Positions 7,471 to 16,781 are shown, numbered from the stretch's first letter. The stretch is DNA of 64,000 bases from Mesorhizobium sp. M2E.F.Ca.ET.219.01.1.1 (GCF_004016445.2 NZ_SADT02000005.1:124001-188000), one strand, 5' to 3'. Notes: generated by a model not told the origin, from the letters alone. Program-made: numbers and translations.

Positions 7471-9888
7471 ATGGCAGTGACGCCGATCGTTGCTAAAGGC
7501 GCGCCCGGAATACCCGCGCGATGGACGTCAAGCGCCAAGAGCGGCGTCGGAACCGCCCTTTCGGCAAGAAGCCCGCTCTGGTTCACCACCAGTCACGGCA
7601 TCTTGAACGAGATTTATTATCCGCGCCTCGACAGCGCCTGCACGCGCGACCTGGGGCTGGTCGTCACCGGTCCCGGCGGTTATTTTTCCGAAGAGAAGCG
7701 CGATGCGGCCCATACGGTCGAACCTTTCGAGGATGGGGTTCCTGGCTACCGACTGACCAACATCGCTTCCGACGGTGTCTACCGTATCGAAAAGCGAATC
7801 GTTACGGATTCGAAACGACCTGTCCTACTCCAAGAAACAAGTTTCACCGCGATCAAGGGCCAGGCCGCCGACTATCGCGTCTACGCGCTGCTTGCGCCGC
7901 ATCTCGTCAATGCCGGTATGGGCAACACGGCCTGGGTCGGCGAACACAAGGGGCAGCGCCTTCTGTTCGCCACCGGACGCGGCGTCTCGCTGGCGCTGGC
8001 GTCGTCCTTGCCCTGGGACGCCTGCTCGGCCGGCTATGTCGGCTTTTCCGACGGCTGGCGGCAGCTGCGCGACGATGGGGTGCTCGATCCTTCCTGCCAG
8101 GCGGCGGAGAACGGCAATGTCGCGTTGACCGGCGGGATCGGCTTTTCGGCCGGCAGGACCACCGCGTTGCTGGCGCTCGGCTTCGGCGCTTCGCCGCAAG
8201 AAGCCGCCGACCTCGCGCTTGCAAGCCTTAAGGAGGGTTTCGAGCCGGCCGCGAAAACCTATGTCGACAACTGGCGGAAATTCCAGGCGGGGTTGGAAAA
8301 GCTCGACCGTCGCGGCGCTTCCGGTCTGAACACCTACCGCGCCAGCACGGCAGTGCTGGCGACGCATCTGTCGGTCGCCAGGCCCGGCGCCGCGGTCGCC
8401 AGCCTGTCGATCCCCTGGGGCTTCAACAAGGGCGACGACGACCTCGGCGGCTATCACCTCGTCTGGCCGCGCGACCTGGTCGAGACGGCGGGCGGCTTCC
8501 TGGCCGCCGGCGACGGCAGGCAGGCGCAGCAGATCCTCACCTATCTGCGCTCGATCCAGCAGCCGGACGGCCACTGGCCGCAGAATGTCTGGTCCGACGG
8601 CACAGCCTATTGGCCCGGCATCCAGATGGACGAATGCGCCTTTCCGCTGCTGCTCGCCGACGCTCTGCGCCGCGCCGGCCACCTGCCGAAGCCGAAGCTC
8701 GCCGATTTCCTGGCCATGATCGAGAACGCGGCCGCCTACGTCGTGCGCAACGGCCCGGTCACCGGCGAGGACCGCTGGGAAGAGGATGCCGGCTACAGCC
8801 CGTTCACGCTGGCCGTGGAGATAGCGGGTCTGCTTGCCGCGGCCGACATGCTCGATGCCTGCGGTAAAAATGAGCCGGCAAACTATCTGCGCGAAACCGC
8901 CGATTGCTGGAACGACCAGATCGAGCGCTGGACCTATGTCACCGGCACCGAGGTAAGCGCCAGGGCGGGAATCGAAGGCTATTATGTTCGCATCGCCCCG
9001 CCGGACGAAGGCGGCGCCGCCTCGCTCAAGGACGGTTTCGTGCCGATCAAGAACCGGCCGCCGGCCGATACCGACAGACCGGCCGAAGCCATCATCAGCC
9101 CGGACGCCCTGGCGCTGGTCCGTTTCGGGCTCAGAGCCTCGGATGACCCGCGCATCCTGAACACCGTCAGGGCAATCGACGCCGAGCTGCGCTGCGAACT
9201 GCCGCAAGGGCCGCTCTGGTACCGCTATAGCGGCGACGGCTATGGCGAGCATGAGGATGGCGCGCCCTTCGACGGCACCGGCCAGGGACGGCCGTGGCCG
9301 TTGCTTGCCGGCGAGCGCGCCCATTACGAGCTTGCCGCCGGCCGCAAGGAAAAGGCGGCGCAGCTGCTGGAAACCTTCGAGCGCTCGGCCGGCGTGGGCG
9401 GCCTTCTGCCGGAGCAAGTCTGGGATCGCCCCGACATACCGGACCGCGAGCTTTGGCTTGGCAAGCCGTCCGGCAGCGCCATGCCGCTGGTCTGGGCGCA
9501 TGCCGAGCACATCAAGCTGCTGCGCTCGCTGCGCGACGGCGCCGTCTTCGACCTGCCGCCGCAGGGCGTCGAGCGCTACATCAAGCAAAGGACTGTCGCG
9601 CCATTCAGGACGTGGCGCTTCAACAACAAGATCCGTTCCATCCCCGCCGGCAAGGCGCTGCGCGTCGAATTGTCGGCGCCCGGCGTCGTCCATTGGAGCA
9701 GCGACAAATGGCTGACGGTGCAGGACAGCAGGACTGTGGAGAATGCGTTCGGCATCCATCTGGTGGATTTGCCCGTTGACCGCCTGCAACCGGGAACCAC
9801 CATCGTATTCACTTTTTTCTGGCCGGAAGCGATGCATTGGGAGAATGTCGACTTCACAGTCGCGATCGACCAGCCAAACGGCCAGTGA
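7471..9888 (+). CDS. Glucan 1,4-alpha-glucosidase (GH15 glucoamylase)
   Basis: An 805-residue two-domain bacterial glucoamylase/glucodextranase-type enzyme. The N-terminal super-beta-sandwich (about 1-275) has the typical RSPLWFTTSHGILNEIYYP. The (alpha/alpha)6 barrel follows (about 290-690), with WPRDLVETAGG, the catalytic acid region WEEDAGYSPF (Glu438) and the catalytic base region PLVWAHAEHIKL (Glu679). A small C-terminal beta region (about 720-805) ends the protein. It releases glucose from the non-reducing ends of alpha-glucans. No signal peptide is visible, so it probably acts in the cytoplasm on glycogen-like glucan or imported oligosaccharides. ATG 7471 has a strong GGAGG site. It heads a plus-strand cluster with gnd, zwf and a glucokinase-like gene. 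Confidence 0.93.
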   Translation: MAVTPIVAKGAPGIPARWTSSAKSGVGTALSARSPLWFTTSHGILNEIYYPRLDSACTRDLGLVVTGPGGYFSEEKRDAAHTVEPFEDGVPGYRLTNIASDGVYRIEKRIVTDSKRPVLLQETSFTAIKGQAADYRVYALLAPHLVNAGMGNTAWVGEHKGQRLLFATGRGVSLALASSLPWDACSAGYVGFSDGWRQLRDDGVLDPSCQAAENGNVALTGGIGFSAGRTTALLALGFGASPQEAADLALASLKEGFEPAAKTYVDNWRKFQAGLEKLDRRGASGLNTYRASTAVLATHLSVARPGAAVASLSIPWGFNKGDDDLGGYHLVWPRDLVETAGGFLAAGDGRQAQQILTYLRSIQQPDGHWPQNVWSDGTAYWPGIQMDECAFPLLLADALRRAGHLPKPKLADFLAMIENAAAYVVRNGPVTGEDRWEEDAGYSPFTLAVEIAGLLAAADMLDACGKNEPANYLRETADCWNDQIERWTYVTGTEVSARAGIEGYYVRIAPPDEGGAASLKDGFVPIKNRPPADTDRPAEAIISPDALALVRFGLRASDDPRILNTVRAIDAELRCELPQGPLWYRYSGDGYGEHEDGAPFDGTGQGRPWPLLAGERAHYELAAGRKEKAAQLLETFERSAGVGGLLPEQVWDRPDIPDRELWLGKPSGSAMPLVWAHAEHIKLLRSLRDGAVFDLPPQGVERYIKQRTVAPFRTWRFNNKIRSIPAGKALRVELSAPGVVHWSSDKWLTVQDSRTVENAFGIHLVDLPVDRLQPGTTIVFTFFWPEAMHWENVDFTVAIDQPNGQ

Positions 9889-9921
9889 ATTCTTCTTTCC
9901 TCAAGCAATCGGGATGAAACC

Positions 9922-10935
9922 ATGCAGATCGGAATGATGGGACTGGGCAGGATGGGCGCCAACATGGTGCGGCGCCTGATGCGCGACGGCCATGAATGTG
10001 TCGTCTACGACATCAATTCGGCAAGCGTCGCCGGCATGGTCAAGGACGGCGCCGTGGGCGCCGCCTCGCTGGAGGAGTTCGTCGGCAAGCTCGCCAAGCC
10101 GCGCTGCGCCTGGCTCATGCTGCCGGCCGCGATCACCGGCAGGATCGTCGACCAGGTGGCGGCGCTGATGGAGCCGGGCGACATCATCATCGACGGCGGC
10201 AATTCCTACTACCACGATGCCGTCGACCAGGCGGCGAAGCTGGCGGTGAAGGGCATCAACTTCGTCGATGTCGGCACCAGCGGCGGCGTCTGGGGTCTCG
10301 AGCGCGGCTACTGCCTGATGATCGGCGGCCCGGACGAAGCGGTGAAACATCTGGATTCGGTCTTCGCCACGCTGGCGCCTGGCCCGGACGCCGGAGCCAA
10401 CCCGTCGAAGACCGACGGAACGGCGGCTTTCGGCTATCTCCATTGCGGACCGAGCGGCGCCGGCCATTTCGTCAAGATGGTGCACAACGGCATCGAATAT
10501 GGCGTCATGGCCGCCTATGCCGAGGGCATGAACATCCTGAAATCGGCCAATGCCGGCAAAAGGCAGCGCACCGCCGACGCCGAGACGAGCCCGCTCGAAA
10601 ACCCGCAATACTACCAGTTCGATATCGACCTGCCCCAGGTCGCCGAAGTCTGGCGGCACGGCAGCGTCATCGGTTCCTGGCTGCTCGATCTCACCGCCGG
10701 CGCGCTGAAGAGCGATCCGGCGCTCGCCCAGTTCGGCGGCCGCGTCTCCGACTCCGGCGAAGGCCGCTGGACGCTGAAGGCGGCGATCGACACCGGCGTG
10801 CCCGCGCCGGTGCTGTCCTCGGCGCTGTTCGACCGCTTCTCCTCGCAGGGCGAATCGCAATTCGCCGACAAGCTCCTGTCCGCCATGCGCTATGCCTTCG
10901 GCGGCCATGTCGAAAAGCCCAAGGCCGGCGCGTGA
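9922..10935 (+). CDS. gnd: 6-phosphogluconate dehydrogenase, decarboxylating (GndA/YqeC type)
   Basis: A 337-residue short-type 6PGDH; the long homodimeric enzyme is about 470. It oxidises and decarboxylates 6-phosphogluconate to ribulose-5-phosphate. The Rossmann motif MGLGRMGANM is at the N-terminus, followed by the substrate loops DGGNSYYHDA and DVGTSGGVWGLERGYCLMIGG, and the catalytic-lysine region GAGHFVKMVHNGIEYG. The short class is often NAD-linked, but that cannot be settled here. It lies 33 bp after the glucoamylase and 13 bp before zwf. Confidence 0.93.
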   Translation: MQIGMMGLGRMGANMVRRLMRDGHECVVYDINSASVAGMVKDGAVGAASLEEFVGKLAKPRCAWLMLPAAITGRIVDQVAALMEPGDIIIDGGNSYYHDAVDQAAKLAVKGINFVDVGTSGGVWGLERGYCLMIGGPDEAVKHLDSVFATLAPGPDAGANPSKTDGTAAFGYLHCGPSGAGHFVKMVHNGIEYGVMAAYAEGMNILKSANAGKRQRTADAETSPLENPQYYQFDIDLPQVAEVWRHGSVIGSWLLDLTAGALKSDPALAQFGGRVSDSGEGRWTLKAAIDTGVPAPVLSSALFDRFSSQGESQFADKLLSAMRYAFGGHVEKPKAGA

Positions 10936-10948
10936 GGGGAGAAACGGC

Positions 10949-12325
10949 ATGAGCCAGGAGAGGTCCGACACGCTGGTGCTTTTCGGGGCGACCGGCGACC
11001 TTGCGCACAAGAAGATATTCCCGGCGCTCTACCAGATGGTCGCCAAGGGAACACTGACCGAGCCGATCATCGGCGTCGCCTTCGACCCGTGGGACCTGCC
11101 CAAGCTGGTGGACCGCGCCCGCGACGGCATCGTCACCGCGCTGGGCGGCATCGACGACATGGTCTTTGCCAAGTTCGCCTCGCTGCTGCGCTATGTCAGC
11201 GGCGACTACCGCGACGGCGCCACCTTCGAGAAGCTGAGGACGGCGCTGGGTCCGGCGCTACACCCGCTGCACTACATGGCCGTGCCGCCAACGATGTTCG
11301 AGACCGTCGTGCAGGGGTTGGAGCAGTCCGGCACCGCACGCGGCGCGCGGCTGATGATCGAAAAACCCTTCGGCCACGATTTGCAGTCGGCGCGCTGGCT
11401 GAACCGGGTGCTGCATCTGGTGTTCGACGAGCAGTCGATCTTCCGCATCGACCACTATCTCGGCAAGGAAGCGATCCAGAACCTGCTCTATTTCCGCTTC
11501 GCCAACTCTTTCCTCGAGCCGATCTGGAACCGCAATTTCGTCGAGAGCGTGCAGATCACCATGGCCGAGGATTTCGGCATCGAGGGCCGCGGCAAATTCT
11601 ATGACGATGTCGGCTGCATCCGCGACGTCATCGAGAACCACCTGCTCAACATCCTTCTTCTGCTCGCCATGGAGCCACCGGTCGGCCGCTCGGCCGACGA
11701 CCTGATCGACGAGAAGGTGCAGGTGCTGCGCGCGATCCGCACGCTGACCAGGGACGATGTCGTGCGCGGCCAGTTCGACGGCTATCTGGCCGAGCCGGGC
11801 GTCAGGCCCAACTCGCCGGTCGAGACCTTCGCCGCGGTGCGCTTCTTCGTCGACACCTGGCGCTGGCGCGACGTGCCCTTCTTCATCCGCGCCGGCAAGA
11901 ACATGCCGGTGCACGCCACCGAGGTGATCGTGCGGCTGAAGCGGCCGCCGCTCGACGTCTTCGATCCGATCAAGGCGGACGACGCCAATTATGTGCGCTT
12001 CCGCATCGACCCGCAGGTGGCAATCTCGATCGGCGCCCAGCGCAAGAGGCCCGGCGACGACATGATCGGCGAACAGGTGGAGCTCACCGCGCTCGACGAC
12101 ACCAAGGGCGACATGCCGCCCTATGAACGGCTGATCGGCGACGCCATGAACGGCAATGGCCAGCTGTTCACGCGCCAGGACGCGGCCGAGCTTGCCTGGC
12201 GCATCGTCGGTCCGGTGCTCGGCGACACCACGCCGCCGGCAATCTATGCGCCCAAGACCTGGGGGCCGGCCGACGCCATGAAAGGTTTCGGCCCGCCCGA
12301 TGGCTGGATCAATCCGACCAGATAA
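10949..12325 (+). CDS. zwf: Glucose-6-phosphate 1-dehydrogenase
   Basis: A 458-residue G6PDH, slightly shorter than the common 480-510. It oxidises glucose-6-phosphate to 6-phosphogluconolactone, producing NADPH (or NADH). The coenzyme motif GATGDLAHKKIFPALY is at the N-terminus and the active-site signature RIDHYLGKEAIQNLL is intact; IRAGKNMPVHATEV follows later. The ATG at 10949 is preferred: it begins MSQERSD and has GAGGGGAG in front, whereas an upstream in-frame ATG lies inside gnd. No 6-phosphogluconolactonase gene lies in this cluster, so that step must be encoded elsewhere or be spontaneous. Confidence 0.96.
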   Translation: MSQERSDTLVLFGATGDLAHKKIFPALYQMVAKGTLTEPIIGVAFDPWDLPKLVDRARDGIVTALGGIDDMVFAKFASLLRYVSGDYRDGATFEKLRTALGPALHPLHYMAVPPTMFETVVQGLEQSGTARGARLMIEKPFGHDLQSARWLNRVLHLVFDEQSIFRIDHYLGKEAIQNLLYFRFANSFLEPIWNRNFVESVQITMAEDFGIEGRGKFYDDVGCIRDVIENHLLNILLLLAMEPPVGRSADDLIDEKVQVLRAIRTLTRDDVVRGQFDGYLAEPGVRPNSPVETFAAVRFFVDTWRWRDVPFFIRAGKNMPVHATEVIVRLKRPPLDVFDPIKADDANYVRFRIDPQVAISIGAQRKRPGDDMIGEQVELTALDDTKGDMPPYERLIGDAMNGNGQLFTRQDAAELAWRIVGPVLGDTTPPAIYAPKTWGPADAMKGFGPPDGWINPTR

Positions 12326-12343
12326 TTTCCGGGGAGGAGGGAA

Positions 12344-13048
12344 ATGGCGAAGGCAGCAAAGACCGCCGCGACGGGCAGCGATCCGATCGTGCTCTGCATC
12401 GATGTCGGCGGCTCGCATGTGAAGATCCTCACCAGCGCCGGCGGCGAGATGCGCCGCGTTCCGTCCGGCCCGAGCCTGACGCCCGACAAGGTTGTCGCTT
12501 CGGTCAGGGATCTCGCCGAGGGCCTGGACTATGACGTGATCTCGATGGGTTATCCCGGCCCCGTGTCGGACAACAAGCCCTCGCTCGATCCCTTCAATCT
12601 CGGCAAGGGCTGGAACGGTTATGATTTCACCGCCGCCTTCGGCAAGCCGGTGAAGCTCGTCAACGACGCGCTGATGCAGGCGATCGGCAGCTATGACGGG
12701 GGCCGCATGCTGTTCCTCGGCCTCGGCACCGGCCTGGGCGCCGCCATGATCATCAGGAATGTCGGCCAGCCGATGGAGCTTGCCCATCTGCCCTACAAAA
12801 AGGGGGCGACTTTCGAGGATTATGTCGGCGAGCGCGGCCTGCTGAAGCACGGGAAGAAGAAGTGGCGCAAATACGTATTCGACGTGGTCGGCAGGCTTCG
12901 CGCCGCCTTGCAGCCGGACTATGTCGTGATCGGCGGCGGCAATGTCGACAAGCTCGATGAATTGCCTGAAAAATCCCGGCGCGGCGACAACACTCGCGCT
13001 TTCGAGGGTGGATTTCGTCTATGGCGCGACAAGGCGCTGATCGTCTGA
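12344..13048 (+). CDS. ROK-family / polyphosphate-glucokinase-like kinase
   Basis: A 234-residue ROK protein resembling polyphosphate glucokinases. It has the N-terminal phosphate loop CIDVGGSHVKIL, GYPGPV, catalytic-Asp region VNDALMQAIG, GLGTGLGAAM, and a C-terminal PDYVVIGGGNVDKL. The ROK zinc motif (CxCGxxGCxE) is absent, as in PPGK enzymes. The usual E-x-GH is MELAH here. It probably phosphorylates glucose with ATP and/or polyphosphate, which would link the glucoamylase product to zwf. It has an excellent ribosome site (GGGGAGGAGGGAAATG), 18 bp after zwf, and is the last gene of the cluster. Confidence 0.82.
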   Translation: MAKAAKTAATGSDPIVLCIDVGGSHVKILTSAGGEMRRVPSGPSLTPDKVVASVRDLAEGLDYDVISMGYPGPVSDNKPSLDPFNLGKGWNGYDFTAAFGKPVKLVNDALMQAIGSYDGGRMLFLGLGTGLGAAMIIRNVGQPMELAHLPYKKGATFEDYVGERGLLKHGKKKWRKYVFDVVGRLRAALQPDYVVIGGGNVDKLDELPEKSRRGDNTRAFEGGFRLWRDKALIV

Positions 13049-13255
13049 TATTGTTACATTTCAGTATAATTGTTCAAAACGGCGTGTATTGACGCTACAA
13101 AACGTTGCGCCGCGCAGATTTGCCGACTAGGAATTCACCAGCCTGCGGCCCCTGCGGCTTTCGAATTCGCCAACAACGCTCGCAGCGCTTTGATATTACA
13201 CACCGCGAAATACGGACTGGTTTCGCGGCATTGCGGCACAAAATGGAGGAACTAC

Positions 13256-13717
13256 GTGGACGAGGACACCAGCACAACCAAGGAAGTCGACCTGCTCGAG
13301 CTCACTGCTCACATCGTATCTGCCTATGTCGCGAAAAACCGCCTGCCCGCTTCGGACCTGGGCGGACTGATCGCCAGCGTCGCCTCGTCGATCGGCGGGA
13401 TTAGCCAGCCGACGGAACCCGCCGCGCCCCCGCCGGTTCCCGCCGTCAACCCCAGGCGCTCGGTGACGCCGGACTACATCATCTGTCTCGAGGACGGGAA
13501 GAAGTTCAAATCGCTCAAGCGCCATATCGGCGTGCATTTCGGCCTGACGCCGGAGGCTTACCGCACCAAATGGGGCTTGCCGGTCGACTACCCGATGGTT
13601 GCGCCTAATTATGCGGCCTCGCGCTCGCAGCTGGCAAAATCGATCGGCCTCGGCCGCAAGGCGGAGCCGGAACCGGTGAAGCCAACCAAGGGCAGGAAGG
13701 CCAAGGCGCCCGCCTGA
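13256..13717 (+). CDS. mucR: MucR/Ros family zinc-finger transcriptional regulator
   Basis: A 153-residue protein of the rhizobial MucR/Ros family, which controls exopolysaccharide, motility and symbiosis or virulence genes. The C2H2-type prokaryotic zinc finger is in the C-terminal half: IICLEDGKKFKSLKRHIGVHF supplies Cys and His ligands, although the first CxxC-like pair is reduced to a single Cys, as is common in MucR. It is followed by LTPEAYRTKWGLPVDYPMVAPNYAA. I chose the GTG start at 13256 because GGAGGAAC sits just upstream and the resulting N-terminus (DEDTSTTKEVDLLELTAHIVSAYV) fits the family. The 207-bp AT-rich leader upstream (with TATAAT at about 13067) probably holds its promoter and self-binding sites. 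The lysine-rich tail is slightly extended. Confidence 0.92.
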   Translation: MDEDTSTTKEVDLLELTAHIVSAYVAKNRLPASDLGGLIASVASSIGGISQPTEPAAPPPVPAVNPRRSVTPDYIICLEDGKKFKSLKRHIGVHFGLTPEAYRTKWGLPVDYPMVAPNYAASRSQLAKSIGLGRKAEPEPVKPTKGRKAKAPA

Positions 13718-13744
13718 AATAGCGCGCCTGCACCAATGATTTGA

Positions 13745-13788
13745 GGAAGCCTGCCGAGGAATCTGCCTTGGCAGGCTTTCCGCTTTTG
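13745..13788 (+). terminator. Rho-independent terminator after mucR
   Basis: A GC-rich hairpin (GGAAGCCTGCC...GGCAGGCTTTCC with a short loop) is followed by GCTTTTGTG, 28 bp after the mucR stop. The T-run is short, so termination may be partial. Confidence 0.65.
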
Positions 13789-13824
13789 TGGCTTTGATAC
13801 TACCGGAGATTGGGGAGGCAAGCC

Positions 13825-14925
13825 ATGAACTACGCCAGGATGCTGATCGAAAAGGAAGCGCCGGAGGAATACGGCTACGACCGCATCCGCTACAATCTCT
13901 CCGAAAGCTCGATCGCCGACCAGAAACTCTCCGACATCGGCCTCGCGCTGCCCGACCTCACCTTGTTCTATGGCGAGCATCGCGGCGACAAGCAACTGCG
14001 CGCGCTGATCGCGGGGCAGGACAAGGGCCTTTCTCCCGACGATGTGCTGGTGACGGCCGGCGCGGCCGGCGCGCTGTTCATCATTGCGACTTCGCTGCTG
14101 TCGCCCGCTGACCATCTCGTCGTCGTGCGGCCGAACTACGCCACCAACATCGAGACGCCGAAGGCGATCGGCTGCGCCATCTCCTATGTCGATCTCGATT
14201 TCGACCAAGGCTTTGCCATCGACGTCGAGCGCGTGAAGGCCGAGATCCCCCCGAACACCAAGCTGATCAGCGTCACCTGCCCGCACAATCCGACCGGCAC
14301 GATGATGACCCGCGCCGATCTCGACGCGCTGGTCGTGCTTGCGGAGAGCCGCAAATGCCGGCTGCTGGTCGACGAGACCTATCGCGACCTCTCCTATGGC
14401 GGGCGCCTGCCGGCGGCGGCCTCGCTCAGCCCGAGCGCGATCAGCGTCTGCTCGCTGTCCAAGGCCTTCGGCATTCCGGGTATCCGCATCGGCTGGCTGA
14501 TAACCAACGATCCGCAACTGCAGGAAACCTTCCTCGCCGCCAAGGAGCAGATCGGCATCTGCGGCAGCGTCATCGACGAAGCGATCGCGCGCGCCACGCT
14601 CGAACGCCGTGACGCATTCCTGGCCTCGCTGCTCCCCGAGATGGCCAGGCGCCGCGACATCGTGCAAGCCTGGATCGACGGCGAGCCGTTGGTCGACTGG
14701 GTGCGCCCGCAAGGCGGCGTCGTTGGCTTCCCGCGGCTCAATGTCGAGGCCGGCTTCGACCTCGACCGCTTCTACACAAGGCTGCTGGAGCAGCATGGCG
14801 CCTATGTCGGTCCGGGCCACTGGTTCGAGATGCCGAAACGCTTCTTCCGCCTCGGCTTCGGCTGGCCGACGGAAGCGGAGTTGCGCGGCGGCCTCGACGC
14901 AATCTCCGCCGCGTTGCGGGACTGA
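13825..14925 (+). CDS. PLP-dependent aminotransferase, class I/II
   Basis: A 366-residue fold-type I aminotransferase. Visible motifs: TAGAAGALFIIATSLLSP (cofactor phosphate region), CPHNPTGTMM (NPTG substrate motif), DETYRDLSYGG (Asp/Tyr to the PLP ring), SLSKAFGIPGIRIGW (Schiff-base lysine) and a C-terminal arginine region FRLGFGWP for the substrate carboxylate. The amino donor and acceptor are not predictable; it is nearest in feel to small aspartate/alanine-type or capreomycidine-synthase-like aminotransferases. ATG 13825 follows GGGGAGGCAAGCC. It is a single gene between the mucR terminator and an MFS gene. Confidence 0.88.
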   Translation: MNYARMLIEKEAPEEYGYDRIRYNLSESSIADQKLSDIGLALPDLTLFYGEHRGDKQLRALIAGQDKGLSPDDVLVTAGAAGALFIIATSLLSPADHLVVVRPNYATNIETPKAIGCAISYVDLDFDQGFAIDVERVKAEIPPNTKLISVTCPHNPTGTMMTRADLDALVVLAESRKCRLLVDETYRDLSYGGRLPAAASLSPSAISVCSLSKAFGIPGIRIGWLITNDPQLQETFLAAKEQIGICGSVIDEAIARATLERRDAFLASLLPEMARRRDIVQAWIDGEPLVDWVRPQGGVVGFPRLNVEAGFDLDRFYTRLLEQHGAYVGPGHWFEMPKRFFRLGFGWPTEAELRGGLDAISAALRD

Positions 14926-15066
14926 GCAGCCGCGCAAAAGATTCGATTTTCTTTGATCCAGCGCGGATTTTTGCGCGCATGGCAGCACGAACTGGGCTAA
15001 AGGGTCCTGGCCGGACCAGCGCCCACCGTGCCCCGCCGGCTATTGTCGCAACGGGGCTCTCGAATC

Positions 15067-16305
15067 ATGACCGCCGAAGCAACTTCACCCGACCAGCGTT
15101 ACGCCGCGTTCCGGCACCGCCCATTCCTCAGCTACTGGACGGCCCGTTTCCTCACCACCTTCGCCACCATGATCGTGTCAGTCGCTGTCGGCTGGCAGGT
15201 CTATGACCTGACCCGCGACCCGTTCGACCTCGGCATTGTCGGCATCGTTCAGTTCCTGCCTTCGCTGCTTCTGGTCCTGGTCACCGGCGTCGTCGCCGAC
15301 CGCTTCGGCCGCCGGCTGATCATGACGCTGGCTACGCTGGTCGAGGCCGGCTGCGCCTTGGCCTTGCTGCTTCTGACGCAGCGCGGCCTGCATGGCCCGC
15401 TGCCGATCTTCATCGTGCTGGTGATGTTCGGCATTGCGCGGGCCTTCTACGGCCCGGCTTCGTCCTCGCTGTTCGCCAATCTGGTGCCGCAGGAGGATTT
15501 CGCCAACGCGATCGCCTGGAATTCGTCGGCCTGGCAGACGGCGACCATCGTCGGCCCCGTCGCCGGCGGCCTGCTCTACGGCGTTTCGGCGGAGGTCGCC
15601 TACGCCACCGCCGCCATCCTGATGCTTGCCGCCGCCGTGCTCATCTTCACCATTCCGAAGCCGGCGCAGCAGACGGCCACCGACAAGCCGACGATGCAGA
15701 CGCTGTTTGCCGGCTTCGGCTATATCTGGAGCGAGAAGATAGTGCTCGGCGCGATCTCGCTCGACCTCTTCGCTGTGCTTCTGTCCGGCGCCTCGGCGCT
15801 GCTGCCGGTCTATGCGCGCGACATATTGGAGCTTGGCCCGTGGGGCCTAGGCCTGCTGCGCTCGGCGCCCGGCATCGGCGCCATCTGCGTCGCCGTCTGG
15901 CTTGCCGGCCATCCGATCCGCGACCATGCCGGCAAGATCATGCTGGGCTTCGTCGCGCTGTTCGGCGCCTTCACCGTGCTGTTCGGCGTCTCGACCATCA
16001 CCTGGCTGTCGATCCTGGCACTCGCTCTGCTCGGCGCCACCGACATGTTCAGCGTCTACATCCGCGAGACGCTGATCCAGCTCTGGACACCGGATGAGGT
16101 GCGCGGCCGCGTCAACGCCGTCAACCAGGTCTTCGTCGGCGCCTCGAACGAGGTCGGCGAATTCCGCGCCGGCACGATGGCGGCGCTGATCGGCACGGTT
16201 CCCGCCGTGGTGATCGGCGGCATCGGCGCCATCGCGGTCGCCGGTCTGTGGGCCTGGCTGTTCCCGGCGCTGCGGCGGGTAAGGCATCTCAACAGCCGGA
16301 ATTGA
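15067..16305 (+). CDS. MFS transporter (EntS-like exporter)
   Basis: A 412-residue, 12-segment major facilitator of the MFS_3/EntS type, in the inner membrane. It has the loop 2-3 signature GVVADRFGRRLIM (GxxxDRxGRR) and the family-typical RAFYGPASSSLFANLVPQEDFANAIAWNSSAWQ. Relatives export siderophores or other small molecules; the substrate here is unknown. I chose ATG 15067 (MTAEATSPDQRYAAF) over an in-frame start 13 codons upstream. The next 150 bp downstream hold nothing recognisable. Confidence 0.9.
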   Translation: MTAEATSPDQRYAAFRHRPFLSYWTARFLTTFATMIVSVAVGWQVYDLTRDPFDLGIVGIVQFLPSLLLVLVTGVVADRFGRRLIMTLATLVEAGCALALLLLTQRGLHGPLPIFIVLVMFGIARAFYGPASSSLFANLVPQEDFANAIAWNSSAWQTATIVGPVAGGLLYGVSAEVAYATAAILMLAAAVLIFTIPKPAQQTATDKPTMQTLFAGFGYIWSEKIVLGAISLDLFAVLLSGASALLPVYARDILELGPWGLGLLRSAPGIGAICVAVWLAGHPIRDHAGKIMLGFVALFGAFTVLFGVSTITWLSILALALLGATDMFSVYIRETLIQLWTPDEVRGRVNAVNQVFVGASNEVGEFRAGTMAALIGTVPAVVIGGIGAIAVAGLWAWLFPALRRVRHLNSRN

Positions 16306-16463
16306 TTAGGCGCTGGATCTAAGCCACAGAGTCCGACGTTCGGGCTGAATCACGCCGGGCCGACGACGACCGGGATGGGACCGGGAACCGACAGCCCGGT
16401 ATCGGTCGGAGCCTTCGACAAGCTGGTGTTCAGCTACTGGACGCGGTCCTTCGCGTCCCAAAC

Positions 16464-16781
16464 CTACAATGGTGGGCGGAAGTCGACCTTCCTTTGAACG
16501 GCTTGGTCCACATCCTTCGGATCCATGAGCACCGTGACCCGAGACTTCACCATGCCGCTGGCCTGAGCGACAATAGCGGTCGCAGCCATGTCAATGTTGC
16601 TCGGCAGGTCAAGGATAACAACGAAGTCGTCGCTGCCAAAGGCGAAATAGAACACTTCGAGTTTGCCGCCGATCTCCTCGGCGAGTTTCTCGACCATCAT
16701 TCGCCGTTTCGAACCGCCCTCCTTCAGCAAGCCCTTGAGACCCTGGTCCGTGTAAGAACCCTGGACGAGATATTTCGGCAT
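16464..16781 (-). CDS. GYD-domain protein
   Basis: A 105-residue single-domain protein of the GYD family: YLVQGSYTDQGLKGLLKEGG and GGKLEVFYFAFGSDDFVVILDLP are the family hallmarks. It is a small ferredoxin-like-fold cytoplasmic protein of unknown function. The ATG has TGAGGAGCCGCG in front. It opens a lower-GC accessory islet and reads away from the permease-GGDEF-EAL gene. Confidence 0.85.
   Translation of the reverse strand: MPKYLVQGSYTDQGLKGLLKEGGSKRRMMVEKLAEEIGGKLEVFYFAFGSDDFVVILDLPSNIDMAATAIVAQASGMVKSRVTVLMDPKDVDQAVQRKVDFRPPL

Noticed and set aside
7825..9837. Long minus-strand open frame (670 codons) opposite the glucoamylase gene
   Set aside because: It is the antisense of a clear GH15 enzyme, rich in Arg/Gly/Ala as expected from a high-GC shadow frame, with no recognisable domain and no ribosome site.
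12344..13048. Ordinary ROK repressor or NagC-type regulator
   Set aside because: There is no N-terminal helix-turn-helix, and the length and C-terminal pattern fit small polyphosphate-glucokinase-like enzymes.
13070..13255. N-terminal extension of MucR to 13070
   Set aside because: The added residues come from the AT-rich promoter region; GTG 13256 has GGAGGA at correct spacing and gives the family N-terminus.
16306..16463. Possible short coding remnant between the MFS and GYD genes
   Set aside because: Translation in all frames gave no family signature, ribosome site or sensible start.
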